Shown here piece after piece: positions 7,173 to 14,410 of a stretch of 15,276 nt of DNA. Each line of letters opens with the position of its first letter. Positions within the stretch are counted from its first letter, which is position 1. The notes below the pieces were generated by a model. It was not told the DNA's origin and did no database searches. It saw nothing but the letters and a program-made list of their open reading frames with translations. The position numbers were made by a program, and so were the translations under genes. Source of the DNA: Alphaproteobacteria bacterium (GTDB taxonomy: Bacteria; Pseudomonadota; Alphaproteobacteria; BOG-932; Roseiterribacteraceae); contig CAJCJC010000098.1 of assembly GCA_903970575.1 (NCBI GenBank), forward strand, positions 1-15,276, given 5' to 3'.

Positions 7173-7315
7173 AGCTTAGCGCTGGGATTGTCCGTCCCTA
7201 AAACCCGGTATACGGGCGAAACGACAACTCAACTTTGCGATCCAAGGATATTTTCCTACTGAGAAGAAACAATGCTCGAATCTCGCCGAATGCGCGATGA
7301 TTGAAGGGAGAAGAT

Positions 7316-8206
7316 ATGACTGAAGGCAATGCCTTGCGACGGCGGCCGGTGTTGCAGGGAATTTTGGCCGCGGGCGCGGCGTCGATCGTCCCGGCGACCG
7401 CGGCCGTGACATCAGCTTCCTCCGCATCCGCGAATATCGCGCTCGACCTCAAGGACCCGGCGGTTCAGTCGCATGTCTTCCAAAAGCTCGGCTATTCGCT
7501 CGATGGCCAGCTTGGATTTTGGCACCTGCAGGCGACGCGATACGGGCTTGTGGGCGCCGAGCTGTTTCCGTTCTGGGAAATGCATATCGGCAGTTTTTTC
7601 ACCGTCCGAGACCTGCCGGGCGGAGGCTATGAAGTCTCGCGGATGGGGATCATTTTCTATACGGATATCGATACCGGCGAATACATGCGGCGGTTCAAAA
7701 ATCCGTTCACCGGCAAGACCGTCGACGTTCAATATGGCGTGCCGAAGGTGAAGAAATACGCGCCGCCCAAACCGATGAGAGCGGCCTACGATCCCATCGA
7801 GGGGCAGGAGCCGCCGCCGGAAGGCGCTCTCGGGCTTATCCGCACCGGGTCTTTGGGGTCGGCCTGGATTCAAGGAGACAATATCTGGATTCAGCAGGAT
7901 CACCTCCTGATATCGCCCCATCTCGGCGAAAAGCCAATTCGTTACAATGACCTGACGACATATTTCGGGCCGTTGAGCGACGTTCTGGATCCCTCGGTCA
8001 AGATGGCGCGCGCGGGCCATGCCTTCAGCGACATCAATAACTGGCCGGCGTGGCTGGAGATGGGCGACGCGCCCGGTGAGTATTATTCACGAGGCATAGG
8101 CTATAAATCGTTCTCCTATGACGAGATGCCTGAGACTTGGCGAAAACTGGCGGAGCGGGAATATCCAGACCTCGTGAAAGACCCGATGAAGGCGCTGCTT
8201 GGATAG
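7316..8206 (+). CDS. DUF1838 family protein with Tat signal
   Basis: A 296-residue exported protein of unknown function. The N-terminus carries a twin-arginine signal: RRRPVLQGILAAG (about residues 8-20), then an Ala/Ser/Thr-rich stretch ending near Ala-Ser-Ala before 'NIALDLKDP'. The mature part shows the DUF1838 pattern: 'RYGLVGAELFPFWEMHIGS', then 'GIIFYTDIDTGEYMRRFKNPFTGKTVDV', where the 'Asp-xx-Thr-Gly-Glu ... NPFTG' element is the most characteristic. The tail has 'EMPETWRKLAEREYPDLVKD', also seen in family members. I start it at ATG 7316, five bases after AAGGGAG; the TTG at 7301 is in frame but precedes the ribosome-binding site. It has its own 143-bp upstream region and faces the FUSC gene across 12 bases. 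The family is common in sphingomonads near degradation genes, and no reaction is established that I know of. Confidence 0.8.
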   Translation: MTEGNALRRRPVLQGILAAGAASIVPATAAVTSASSASANIALDLKDPAVQSHVFQKLGYSLDGQLGFWHLQATRYGLVGAELFPFWEMHIGSFFTVRDLPGGGYEVSRMGIIFYTDIDTGEYMRRFKNPFTGKTVDVQYGVPKVKKYAPPKPMRAAYDPIEGQEPPPEGALGLIRTGSLGSAWIQGDNIWIQQDHLLISPHLGEKPIRYNDLTTYFGPLSDVLDPSVKMARAGHAFSDINNWPAWLEMGDAPGEYYSRGIGYKSFSYDEMPETWRKLAEREYPDLVKDPMKALLG

Positions 8207-8218
8207 TTGGACGAAGGT

Positions 8219-8749
8219 TCAATGCGGCTTCGTGAGCGAGGCCGGCGGGGGCTTGCCGGGTAAAAAACGCGTCACCAGCCACACCACCGCGAGGCCGCTC
8301 GTAACGCCCCATCCCACCTCGCTCACCCGCGCAAGCATAACGCCAACCGGCGACCCGCTATGCGGAACCAGAAGGATGATCGTGGCAGTGGTGCCGGCTA
8401 AACGCGCGGAGGTCGCGATGCCGATGAGCCAGCATGCGACGATGGACGCCATAACGGCGGCCGCGTAGGTGACAAGATGCGATCCGAAGATCAGCGCGAT
8501 CGCCACGCCGATGACGCCGCCGATTGCCGCGCCCGTGAATTGGTCGCGCGCGGTGGTGCGCACCGCCGCGAATTCCGTCTGCACGACGGCGATCGCGGTG
8601 ATCGCCGACCAAAATCCCTCCCGCACGCCCAACTCCTTCGTCGGCACATACGCGATCAGGGCGGCAGTTGCCGACATGGCGGCGTGTTGAAGGCCGTTTA
8701 GGGACCGTTCCTTAAGGGTCTCGAGTTCACTCGGCAGGGTCTTTCGCAA
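8219..8749 (-). CDS. Small FUSC-family (aromatic-acid-exporter-like) membrane protein
   Basis: A 176-residue integral membrane protein, about the size of a single N-terminal FUSC membrane domain. It shows about five or six hydrophobic segments: 'LQHAAMSATAALIAYV' (20-35), 'FWSAITAIAVVQ' (47-58), 'AAIGGVIGVAIALIFG' (74-89), 'TYAAAVMASIVACWLIGI' (93-110), 'AGTTATIILLV' (117-127) and 'VGWGVTSGLAVVWLVTRFL' (145-163). The second, with 'EGFWSAITAIAVVQTEFAAVRTTARDQFTGAAIG', matches the FUSC/ArAE signature in which a Gln precedes a loop with conserved Arg and Gly. The only start giving the whole first helix is TTG 8749, with a purine-rich GAGAGAG upstream; no ATG is available before the helix. FUSC proteins relate to efflux of aromatic acids (AaeB, FusC), but this one lacks the cytoplasmic half. 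It is divergent from the amidohydrolase-like operon, with 110 bases between. Confidence 0.8.
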   Translation of the reverse strand: MRKTLPSELETLKERSLNGLQHAAMSATAALIAYVPTKELGVREGFWSAITAIAVVQTEFAAVRTTARDQFTGAAIGGVIGVAIALIFGSHLVTYAAAVMASIVACWLIGIATSARLAGTTATIILLVPHSGSPVGVMLARVSEVGWGVTSGLAVVWLVTRFLPGKPPPASLTKPH

Positions 8750-8859
8750 GGCGGGCTCTCTCTTCGTTATGGCCTGGCTATCGCCGCGGATTTAAACGTG
8801 TTTGGCGATGTCTTCATGGGAACTGGATTTTTAGCGAGGGATCGGGCAAACCCGACCGC

Positions 8860-9756
8860 ATGCCATCCAATCCGCGCATTCGGTATCAGCTTTCCAGCCG
8901 GCGTCCGCGTTATGCGCCTTTGGCGGGCAAGAGCCTGCTGGTTCATCTGGTTGTCAATATCGAGAACTGGCAATTCGAGAACGCCATGCCGCGCGTGCTC
9001 TTGCCGCCGCCGCATGGCCTGACGCAGCTTCCCGACGTGCCGAATTTCAGTTGGGCCGAGTACGGCATGCGCTGCGGCATGCCGCGCATTCTGAAGGCGT
9101 TCGCCGATCGGGGTTTGCCGGCAAGCTGCGCGCTGAACGCCGGCGCGATCGAGACCTATCGATCCTGCCTGGACGAGGTGCGCGACGCCGGTTGGGAGAT
9201 GATCGGTCATGGCCTGCATCAAAGATCGCTTCAGGGCGAAACCGACGAGGCCGGCCTCATCCGCCGCGCGCTGGACATCATCGCCGGATTTTCCGGCAAG
9301 CCGGTACAAGGCTGGCTGGGGCCTGGATTGCGCGAGAGCGCGGCCACGCCCGATTTGCTGAAGGCCGCGGGAATCCGTTTCGTCTATGACTGGGTCCTGG
9401 ACGATCTGCCGTGCTGGATGACCACGGCGCACGGGCCGTTGATGGCGATGCCCTATTCCATGGAAATCAACGACAGCGTCATCTACGCGGTTGAAAAGCA
9501 TTCTTCCGATGAGATCCACAGACGTCTGGTCGATACCCTGGCGTGTTTCGAACGCGAGATCGCCGAGCAGCCGCGCATCCTGACGATCGGGCTGCATCCC
9601 CATCTGATCGGCGCCCCGCATCGTTTCGTCTATTTGGAACGCATGCTGGACCTTCTGGTCGGCCATCCCGACGTGATCTTCGTAACCGGCAGCCAAGTCG
9701 CGGATTGGTTCGAGGCCGAGGAACCAGCCACGGCGGAGGAGGATCATGGAACCTGA
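8860..9756 (+). CDS. Polysaccharide deacetylase-fold hydrolase, PuuE/allantoinase-like branch
   Basis: A 298-residue cytoplasmic protein with no signal peptide. The pattern fits the deacetylase-fold proteins that act on small molecules rather than chitin: VVNIENW with Asn and Glu (about 31-37), 'MPRVLLPPPHG' and 'DVPNFSWAEYGMRCGMPRIL' (59-78), GHGLHQ with His117, then 'GWLGPGLRESAATPDLLKAAG' (151-171). 'YDWVLDDLP' (176-184) and 'LHPHLIGAPHR' (245-255, with three histidines) follow. These are the positions that carry metal ligands and substrate contacts in PuuE-type allantoinases; I cannot confirm the exact ligands. The start at ATG 8860 is not well supported by a ribosome-binding site (GAGGGA is about 19 bases upstream), but no other start gives the family N-terminus. 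The last residues overlap the next gene by 11 bases. Likely substrate: a cyclic amide or ureide, unknown which. Confidence 0.85.
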   Translation: MPSNPRIRYQLSSRRPRYAPLAGKSLLVHLVVNIENWQFENAMPRVLLPPPHGLTQLPDVPNFSWAEYGMRCGMPRILKAFADRGLPASCALNAGAIETYRSCLDEVRDAGWEMIGHGLHQRSLQGETDEAGLIRRALDIIAGFSGKPVQGWLGPGLRESAATPDLLKAAGIRFVYDWVLDDLPCWMTTAHGPLMAMPYSMEINDSVIYAVEKHSSDEIHRRLVDTLACFEREIAEQPRILTIGLHPHLIGAPHRFVYLERMLDLLVGHPDVIFVTGSQVADWFEAEEPATAEEDHGT

Positions 9757-10399
9757 AATGTTGACCGAGCCGGCCGCTCTGCTCGATCCGCGCCACACCG
9801 CGCTCGTCATTATCGACATGCAAAAGGATTTCTGCGCCGAGGGCTTCGGCGCGCATCGGGCCGGGCGCGACATCATGCCGGCGCGCTCGATCATTCCGAC
9901 GCTGCAAGCATTGCTGCGGGAGGCCCGCCGAACCCGAGTTCTGGTCGTGCATGTCGGTTTCTCAACGCTGCCGGATCATTTGAGCGATAGCGGACCGTGG
10001 CTGGCGCAGCGCCGCCGTTCTACCTATTCCAGCGACAAGCTCGCCATGGCGGGCTCCGAGGGCGCCGAGTTCGTGCCGGAGCTGGCACCGATCGCTGGAG
10101 AGATCATCGTTCACAAACACCGCTACAGCGCCTTTAAGGGCACCGATCTTGGGATGATCCTCGATGCGCGCAGGATCAGAACGGTGGTTCCGACTGGCGT
10201 TTCCACCAATGCCTGCGTGGAAAGCACTCTGCGCGATGCGTTCGAGACCGGATATTACGTCGTCGTCCCGCGAGACGGCGTCGCGTCATGGAGCCAGACG
10301 CTTCACGAGGCGACGCTACAGAATGTCATTCATCGTTTCGGGCAAGTGACTGACGCCGATGCGATCGGTGCGGTCTGGCGGAACGGCGCTAGCGTATGA
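9746..10399 (+). CDS. Isochorismatase-fold cysteine amidohydrolase
   Basis: A 217-residue cytoplasmic hydrolase with the three catalytic positions of the cysteine-hydrolase subfamily: Asp24 in VIIDMQKDF, Lys124 in IVHKHRYSAF, and Cys157 in TGVSTNACVEST. This set occurs in nicotinamidase, N-carbamoylsarcosine amidase, biuret hydrolase and the ureidoacrylate hydrolase RutB. The His/Arg/Tyr/Phe around Lys124 and the 'NACVEST' resemble the RutB-like group most, suggesting a carbamoyl or ureido C-N bond as target. The start ATG 9746 has GGAGG about four bases upstream inside the end of the preceding gene, so the two proteins are made together. The gene then overlaps the MmgE/PrpD gene by four bases (ATGA). 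The specific substrate cannot be assigned. Confidence 0.9.
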   Translation: MEPEMLTEPAALLDPRHTALVIIDMQKDFCAEGFGAHRAGRDIMPARSIIPTLQALLREARRTRVLVVHVGFSTLPDHLSDSGPWLAQRRRSTYSSDKLAMAGSEGAEFVPELAPIAGEIIVHKHRYSAFKGTDLGMILDARRIRTVVPTGVSTNACVESTLRDAFETGYYVVVPRDGVASWSQTLHEATLQNVIHRFGQVTDADAIGAVWRNGASV

Positions 10400-11808
10400 C
10401 CAGCCGTGGATTGACCGAAGCCGCCGCGCGCTTCGCGGTTGACTTGCAATTCGAGGATATCCCGGCCGAGGCGCTCCGCATCGCCCGCCGCTGCGTCCTG
10501 GACGGGCTCGCCGTTCAGATCGGCGGGTCCGAGCAAGCGGCGCTCGTGGTCCTCGATCGCTACATTCGCTCCATCGGCGGGGCGCCGCAATCGCGCGTCG
10601 TCGGTAACACCAAGCTGCGCGTGCCCGCCCATCTCGCGGCTTTATGGAACGGTCTCGCCGGTCATGCGATGGATTGGGACGATACGCAGCTCTCGGAATC
10701 GCCCGGCCGCGCCTATGGCCTTTTGTGTCATCCCACGATACCGCCGCTCTCCGCCGCGCTTGCGATCGCCGATATGATCGGCGACGTCGATGGCAAGCGA
10801 TTCCTGACCGCCTTCATCGCGGGCTTCGAGGTCGAGTGCAAGATCGCCGAGGCGATCAACCCGGATCACTACATGCGGGGTTTTCATACCAGCGGCACCA
10901 TCGGAACGTTCGGAGCGGCCGTCACGGCGGCGAAATTACTGGGTCTGGACTTATCCGGGACCCGGCAGGCGATTGGGATCGCCGCATCCATGGCCAGCGG
11001 CATCCGCGCCAATTTCGGCACCATGACAAAGCCTCTGCATGTCGGGCGCTCATCGGAGAACGGCGTTACCGCGGCGTTGCTCGTGCATCATGGCTTTACC
11101 GGCAATATGGATGCCCTCGATGGGCAATGGGGCTACCTCACCATCGCGGGACCGGGTGGAGAGCCAGAGCTCGTCATCGAGCGTTTGGGCGATCCGTTTT
11201 CGATCGTGACGCCTGGGGTCAGCATAAAACCCTATCCATCCGGCGTTCTAACCCACCCGGCGATGGATGCGCTGGGCCGGCTTCTCGCCCGGGAAGGCCT
11301 GGGTCACGAAGACGTCGCGGAGGTGCATATCTTCGCGGGCGGCAATGTCCTGAAGCCGATTCGGTTCGATTTCGCGACCAATGAACTTGAAGCCAAATTC
11401 TGCTTCAATTTCCTGCTCGCCGCCATTCTGGTCGCGGGGCGCGCCGGCAAGCAGGAATTCACCGACGCCTTCGTGACTTCGCCGCTGGTCCAGGATGCGC
11501 AACGGCGGGTGCATGTCCATTTCGATCCCGAGATCGAAGCGATGGGATTCGACCGGATTCGATCCCGGATCGAAATTACGACCCACGACGGACGCCGTCT
11601 TACTGAATGGGCGGACGAGCGCTATCGCGGCGGCCCGGACAATCCGCTCTCCGACACCGAGTTGGAGGAGAAATTCAACGACGCCGCCGCGGGTCTTCTG
11701 GGAGCCGTTGAATGCCGCGAAGTCGCCGATTTCGTATGGTCGCTCGAAAGCCAGCCGGACGCGACCGTGTTACTGGACTTACTCGATTGGGGCGCGCCCG
11801 CTGCTTGA
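10396..11808 (+). CDS. MmgE/PrpD family protein
   Basis: A 470-residue protein of the MmgE/PrpD family, usual length about 440-490. The helical N-terminal domain has the conserved 'NGLAGHAMDWDDT' (85-97), where the NG..H..DxDD pattern is the family hallmark. 'CHPTIPPLSAALAIADMIG' follows, then 'FHTSGTIGTFGAAVTAAKLLGL' and 'ASGIRANFGTMTKPLHVGRSSENGVTAALLVHHGFTG', all typical. The C-terminal domain begins near 'SIKPYPSGVLTHPAMDAL'. Known members include 2-methylcitrate dehydratase PrpD, cis-aconitate decarboxylase and iminodisuccinate epimerase, so this is a flexible scaffold acting on small carboxylates. Overlap with the amidohydrolase gene (ATGA at 10396-10399) puts it as third gene of the operon. 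Here the context points to the acid produced after nitrogen removal. No intrinsic terminator is visible in the 97 bases after it. Confidence 0.92.
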   Translation: MTSRGLTEAAARFAVDLQFEDIPAEALRIARRCVLDGLAVQIGGSEQAALVVLDRYIRSIGGAPQSRVVGNTKLRVPAHLAALWNGLAGHAMDWDDTQLSESPGRAYGLLCHPTIPPLSAALAIADMIGDVDGKRFLTAFIAGFEVECKIAEAINPDHYMRGFHTSGTIGTFGAAVTAAKLLGLDLSGTRQAIGIAASMASGIRANFGTMTKPLHVGRSSENGVTAALLVHHGFTGNMDALDGQWGYLTIAGPGGEPELVIERLGDPFSIVTPGVSIKPYPSGVLTHPAMDALGRLLAREGLGHEDVAEVHIFAGGNVLKPIRFDFATNELEAKFCFNFLLAAILVAGRAGKQEFTDAFVTSPLVQDAQRRVHVHFDPEIEAMGFDRIRSRIEITTHDGRRLTEWADERYRGGPDNPLSDTELEEKFNDAAAGLLGAVECREVADFVWSLESQPDATVLLDLLDWGAPAA

Positions 11809-11843
11809 GGCAATCGGAGGCTTCCGAGGCTGAGCCGGCGGCG

Positions 11844-11888
11844 TTGTTTTCGCGGATCATGCCGGATATATAGCCCGATAAATATCGG
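11844..11888 (+). promoter_or_regulatory. Probable promoter with palindrome upstream of the pcm-like gene
   Basis: TTGTTT (11844-11849) and TATATA (11867-11872) are separated by exactly 17 bases, giving an acceptable -35/-10 pair and a start site near 11879. A 14-base inverted repeat with 6-bp arms, CCGATA (11875-11880) and TATCGG (11883-11888), covers that start site. A GCGATCGC palindrome (11888-11895) overlaps its last base. Such a repeat could be an operator or simply form a short hairpin in the leader. It would drive the pcm-like/rhodanese/tolC unit; the -35 is weak. Confidence 0.4.
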
Positions 11889-11905
11889 CGATCGCGAGAA
11901 ATTCG

Positions 11906-12595
11906 ATGAACCCACAAGGAAATGCGCCAATCTCCGCGCGCGACCTTCATGCAAAAGCACGGTTCAATATGGTCGAAGGCCAGATCAGGACCAACCGTGT
12001 CAGCGACGCCAAGCTTCTGGCTGTTCTGTCCGACTTGCCGCGTCAAGTGTTTGTCCCGGCCGCGTTCGCCTCCATCGCCTATGTCGACACGAGCATTCGC
12101 ATCGCGCAGGGGCGTTACCTTCTGGAACCGCTTGTTCTAAGCCGACTTATTCAGGAGGCCGTGGTCAATCCCGAGGACAAGGTGCTGATCGTTGGCGCCG
12201 GTACCGGCTATTCAGCGGCGATCCTGGCCAAGCTCGCGGCTTCGGTGGTAGCCGTGGAAAGCGATCCAGATCTTGCACAGTCAGCGCGGACCAACCTGCT
12301 GGCGCTGGGCGATACGAACGCTCAGGTCGTCGCCGCGCCCCTGACGGATGGCTGCGCCGAACACGCGCCTTACGATATCATCCTCATCGACGGCATGATC
12401 GCTGAATTGCCCTCTCGGATTTCCGACCAACTCGCCGATATGGGTAGGCTAGTCACCATCCAGGCAAAAGACGGGGGCTATGGAGCAGGCATGCTGTATC
12501 GGAAATTAGGGGGCATTGTGTCGGGCCGAGCTCTGTTCGACGCGACGACGCCGTTTCTGCCTGGTTTCGCGCCCGAACCCGCTTTCGCCTTCTGA
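11906..12595 (+). CDS. pcm: Protein-L-isoaspartate O-methyltransferase-like protein
   Basis: A 229-residue class I SAM-dependent methyltransferase of the alphaproteobacterial branch annotated as PIMT. A helical N-terminus holds 'NMVEGQIRTNRVSD' (21-34) and 'VPRQ/PAAF' like residues. The SAM-binding motif VLIVGAGTG is at 93-101, followed by 'YSAAILAKLA'. The acidic strand end 'VVAVESDPDLA' is at 114-124, and a 'YDIILIDGMI' strand comes later. Classical PIMT has a Thr-Ile-Ser segment before the SAM motif, forming part of the isoaspartyl site; here the aligned segment is 'QGRYLLEPLVLSRLI' (69-82), lacking it. The name therefore rests on family and gene order, not on conserved active-site residues. 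The ribosome-binding site at ATG 11906 is weak. It is first in a unit with the rhodanese, two bases away, and TolC. Confidence 0.85.
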   Translation: MNPQGNAPISARDLHAKARFNMVEGQIRTNRVSDAKLLAVLSDLPRQVFVPAAFASIAYVDTSIRIAQGRYLLEPLVLSRLIQEAVVNPEDKVLIVGAGTGYSAAILAKLAASVVAVESDPDLAQSARTNLLALGDTNAQVVAAPLTDGCAEHAPYDIILIDGMIAELPSRISDQLADMGRLVTIQAKDGGYGAGMLYRKLGGIVSGRALFDATTPFLPGFAPEPAFAF

Positions 12596-12597
12596 TT

Positions 12598-12924
12598 ATG
12601 AGCGAGCCGTTTGAAATCGACGCACCCTCTTTGAACGAGCGGTTGCTGTCCGCTAATCCGCCGACCGTGCTGGATGTTCGCGAAGACTGGGAAGTGGAGA
12701 TCGCGTCGCTTCCCGGCGCCACCGTGATTCCGTTGGGCCAGCTTACCCGCCGCGTGGCCGAGCTACCCCGGGATCGTCCGCTCGCGGTCATGTGTCATCA
12801 TGGCGGGCGGAGCGCCCAGGCCACGGCCTGGCTGCGAACGCAGGGATTCGACAACGCGATGAATATAGCAGGTGGGATCGACGCCTGGGCTCGCCTCGTC
12901 GACCAAGGCGTGCCGCGTTATTAG
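12598..12924 (+). CDS. Single-domain rhodanese-like sulfurtransferase
   Basis: A 108-residue protein that is a single rhodanese domain, similar in size to GlpE/PspE-type sulfurtransferases. It has 'TVLDVREDWE' near residues 23-32, with the usual Asp and Arg, and an active-site loop CHHGGRS with cysteine 66 and arginine 71. It also has the 'AGGIDAW' near 91-97 that characterises the family. The cysteine should accept sulfur as a persulfide; the donor and acceptor are unknown. The gene begins two bases after the pcm-like stop and has no clear ribosome-binding site, consistent with coupling. It sits between pcm and tolC, an arrangement I associate with sphingomonads. Confidence 0.92.
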   Translation: MSEPFEIDAPSLNERLLSANPPTVLDVREDWEVEIASLPGATVIPLGQLTRRVAELPRDRPLAVMCHHGGRSAQATAWLRTQGFDNAMNIAGGIDAWARLVDQGVPRY

Positions 12925-12948
12925 GCTTGAATAAGGATTTGCGGACCT

Positions 12949-14349
12949 ATGCTGAGTACTTCCTGGCTCCGGCTATCTTTATCGGCGCTTTCCATCGCTT
13001 GCTTCGCTCCGTCGACCATGGCGCAATCGATCGAGGAGGCGCTGGCCAACGCGTATACGCAGAATACGCAATTGAACGCTGCGCGGGCTCAGCAGCGCGC
13101 GACGGACGAGCAAGTGCCGCAGGCGCTTTCGAACTGGCGGCCTACCGTAACGCTGAACGGCAGCTATACTCGGGACGATACCACCTACAAGCCTTCTTCA
13201 TATAACACCGGACTCACGAAATTAGGTTCGGCCGGTTACACGAATAACAAGCAAGCGACGGTGCAGGTGGTCGAGCCGCTTTATCGCGGCGGCAGAACCG
13301 TGGCGGCGACGAGCGCGGCGCAGAATACTGTTAAGGCTGGTCAGTCATCGCTGAAGGGGTCGGAGGAAAGCATTCTCCTGAGCGCCGCGCAAAGCTATCT
13401 CGATGTTGTGCGGGACCAGTCGAATGTCGAACTGAACGCCAATAACGAGGCGGTGCTAAAGCGCCAGCTCGACGCGGAAAACGACAGGTTTCGCGTTGGC
13501 GAGGTCACCAAGACCGACGTCGCGCTGGCGCAGGCCTCCTATCAGCAGGCGCGCGCGCAATACACCACCGCCGTTGGTGCGCTGGCGACCGATCGGGCGA
13601 CGTTCCAACGCGTCGTCGGGCAGGCGCCGCAAAAACTGGTTCAGCCGGTCTTCAAATATCAGCTTCCCGAATCGCTCGAGGTCGCGGTCGCGGAGGCGGA
13701 GTCGAATAATCCTGCCGTGACCCAGGCGGTATTCGTCGAGCGCGCGTCCCGTGACAACGTGGATGTCGCTGAAGGTTCGCGCCTCCCCACCGTTAATCTG
13801 ATCGGAACGTTCGGCCGGGAATATCCCGCGCCGGGCACATTCGTCTCCGGCGCGGATATCAACAGCGTCACGACCGGAAGCATCGAGGCTCAGGCGACGT
13901 GGCCGCTTTATACGGGCGGCCTTACGTCTTCGCAGGTCCGGCAGGCCAAGCAGACGGCGAACCAAAATCTGATCGCGATCGAGGACGCAAAGCGGATTGC
14001 CCGGCAAACCGCCATCACGGCCTGGCAGCAGCTGATGGCCGCGCGCGGCAATATCGAAGCTTACGAGGCGCAGGTGAACGCCGCCCAAATTGGGGCGGAA
14101 GGAACGCGGCAGCAGGCGCTGGTCGGAACGGCCACGGTTCTTGACTCTCTGACCGCCGAGCAGAGTTTGCTTCAGGCGCAGGTCAATCTGGTTGGCGCGC
14201 AGCACGATGCGTTGCTTTATTCATTCTCGCTTCTCTCCGCTGTCGGTCGCCTGACGGCGCCGGAACTTGGACTTGACGTGAAAATCTACGATCCGCAGGT
14301 CAATCAGGATCGCGTCGGCGACAAATGGTTCGGGACCGGGATCGAGTAG
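12949..14349 (+). CDS. tolC: TolC-family outer-membrane channel protein
   Basis: A 466-residue outer-membrane efflux/type I secretion channel. The N-terminal signal peptide runs about residues 1-25 (hydrophobic LSLSALSIACFA, cleaved after Thr-Met-Ala). The mature protein begins 'QSIEEALANAYTQNTQLNAARAQQRA'. Two OEP repeats are visible: first 'ALANAYTQNTQLNAA ... WRPTVTLNGSYTR', second 'EAESNNPAVTQAVFVERASRDNVDVAEGSRLPTVNLIGTF'. They are separated by helical coiled-coil segments ending in 'TKTDVALAQASYQQARAQY', the common channel motif. The 'FSLLSAVGRLTAPELGLDVKIYDP' tail is also typical of TolC in alphaproteobacteria. It is not a lipoprotein, unlike the efflux channel in the first half of the window. 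ATG 12949 follows AAGGA at 11 bases, a little long. Partners are unknown, as no pump or adaptor lies next to it. Confidence 0.95.
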   Translation: MLSTSWLRLSLSALSIACFAPSTMAQSIEEALANAYTQNTQLNAARAQQRATDEQVPQALSNWRPTVTLNGSYTRDDTTYKPSSYNTGLTKLGSAGYTNNKQATVQVVEPLYRGGRTVAATSAAQNTVKAGQSSLKGSEESILLSAAQSYLDVVRDQSNVELNANNEAVLKRQLDAENDRFRVGEVTKTDVALAQASYQQARAQYTTAVGALATDRATFQRVVGQAPQKLVQPVFKYQLPESLEVAVAEAESNNPAVTQAVFVERASRDNVDVAEGSRLPTVNLIGTFGREYPAPGTFVSGADINSVTTGSIEAQATWPLYTGGLTSSQVRQAKQTANQNLIAIEDAKRIARQTAITAWQQLMAARGNIEAYEAQVNAAQIGAEGTRQQALVGTATVLDSLTAEQSLLQAQVNLVGAQHDALLYSFSLLSAVGRLTAPELGLDVKIYDPQVNQDRVGDKWFGTGIE

Positions 14350-14410
14350 TCGGCGCCGCGCGCCCATGCCGCCTTTGACTTGATTGGCGCACGCTGGCAA
14401 CTACAGCGCC

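Noticed and set aside
7204..7216. CCCG-N5-CGGG inverted repeat upstream of the DUF1838 gene
   Set aside because: Only four-base arms, which occur often by chance in GC-rich DNA, and no regulator to connect it with.
8767..9894. Long open frame of 375 codons on the minus strand
   Set aside because: It lies antisense to the deacetylase-fold and amidohydrolase genes, which have clear family motifs. In GC-rich DNA such antisense frames arise from codon bias, and its translation shows no family pattern.
13456..14205. 249-codon minus-strand frame inside tolC
   Set aside because: Antisense to an unambiguous TolC with both OEP repeats; composition is Arg/Gly-rich with no recognisable motif.
14375..14407. 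TTGACT before valS as a -35 element
   Set aside because: No acceptable -10 lies 16-19 bases downstream (CAACTA or AACTAC only), so a promoter cannot be supported.
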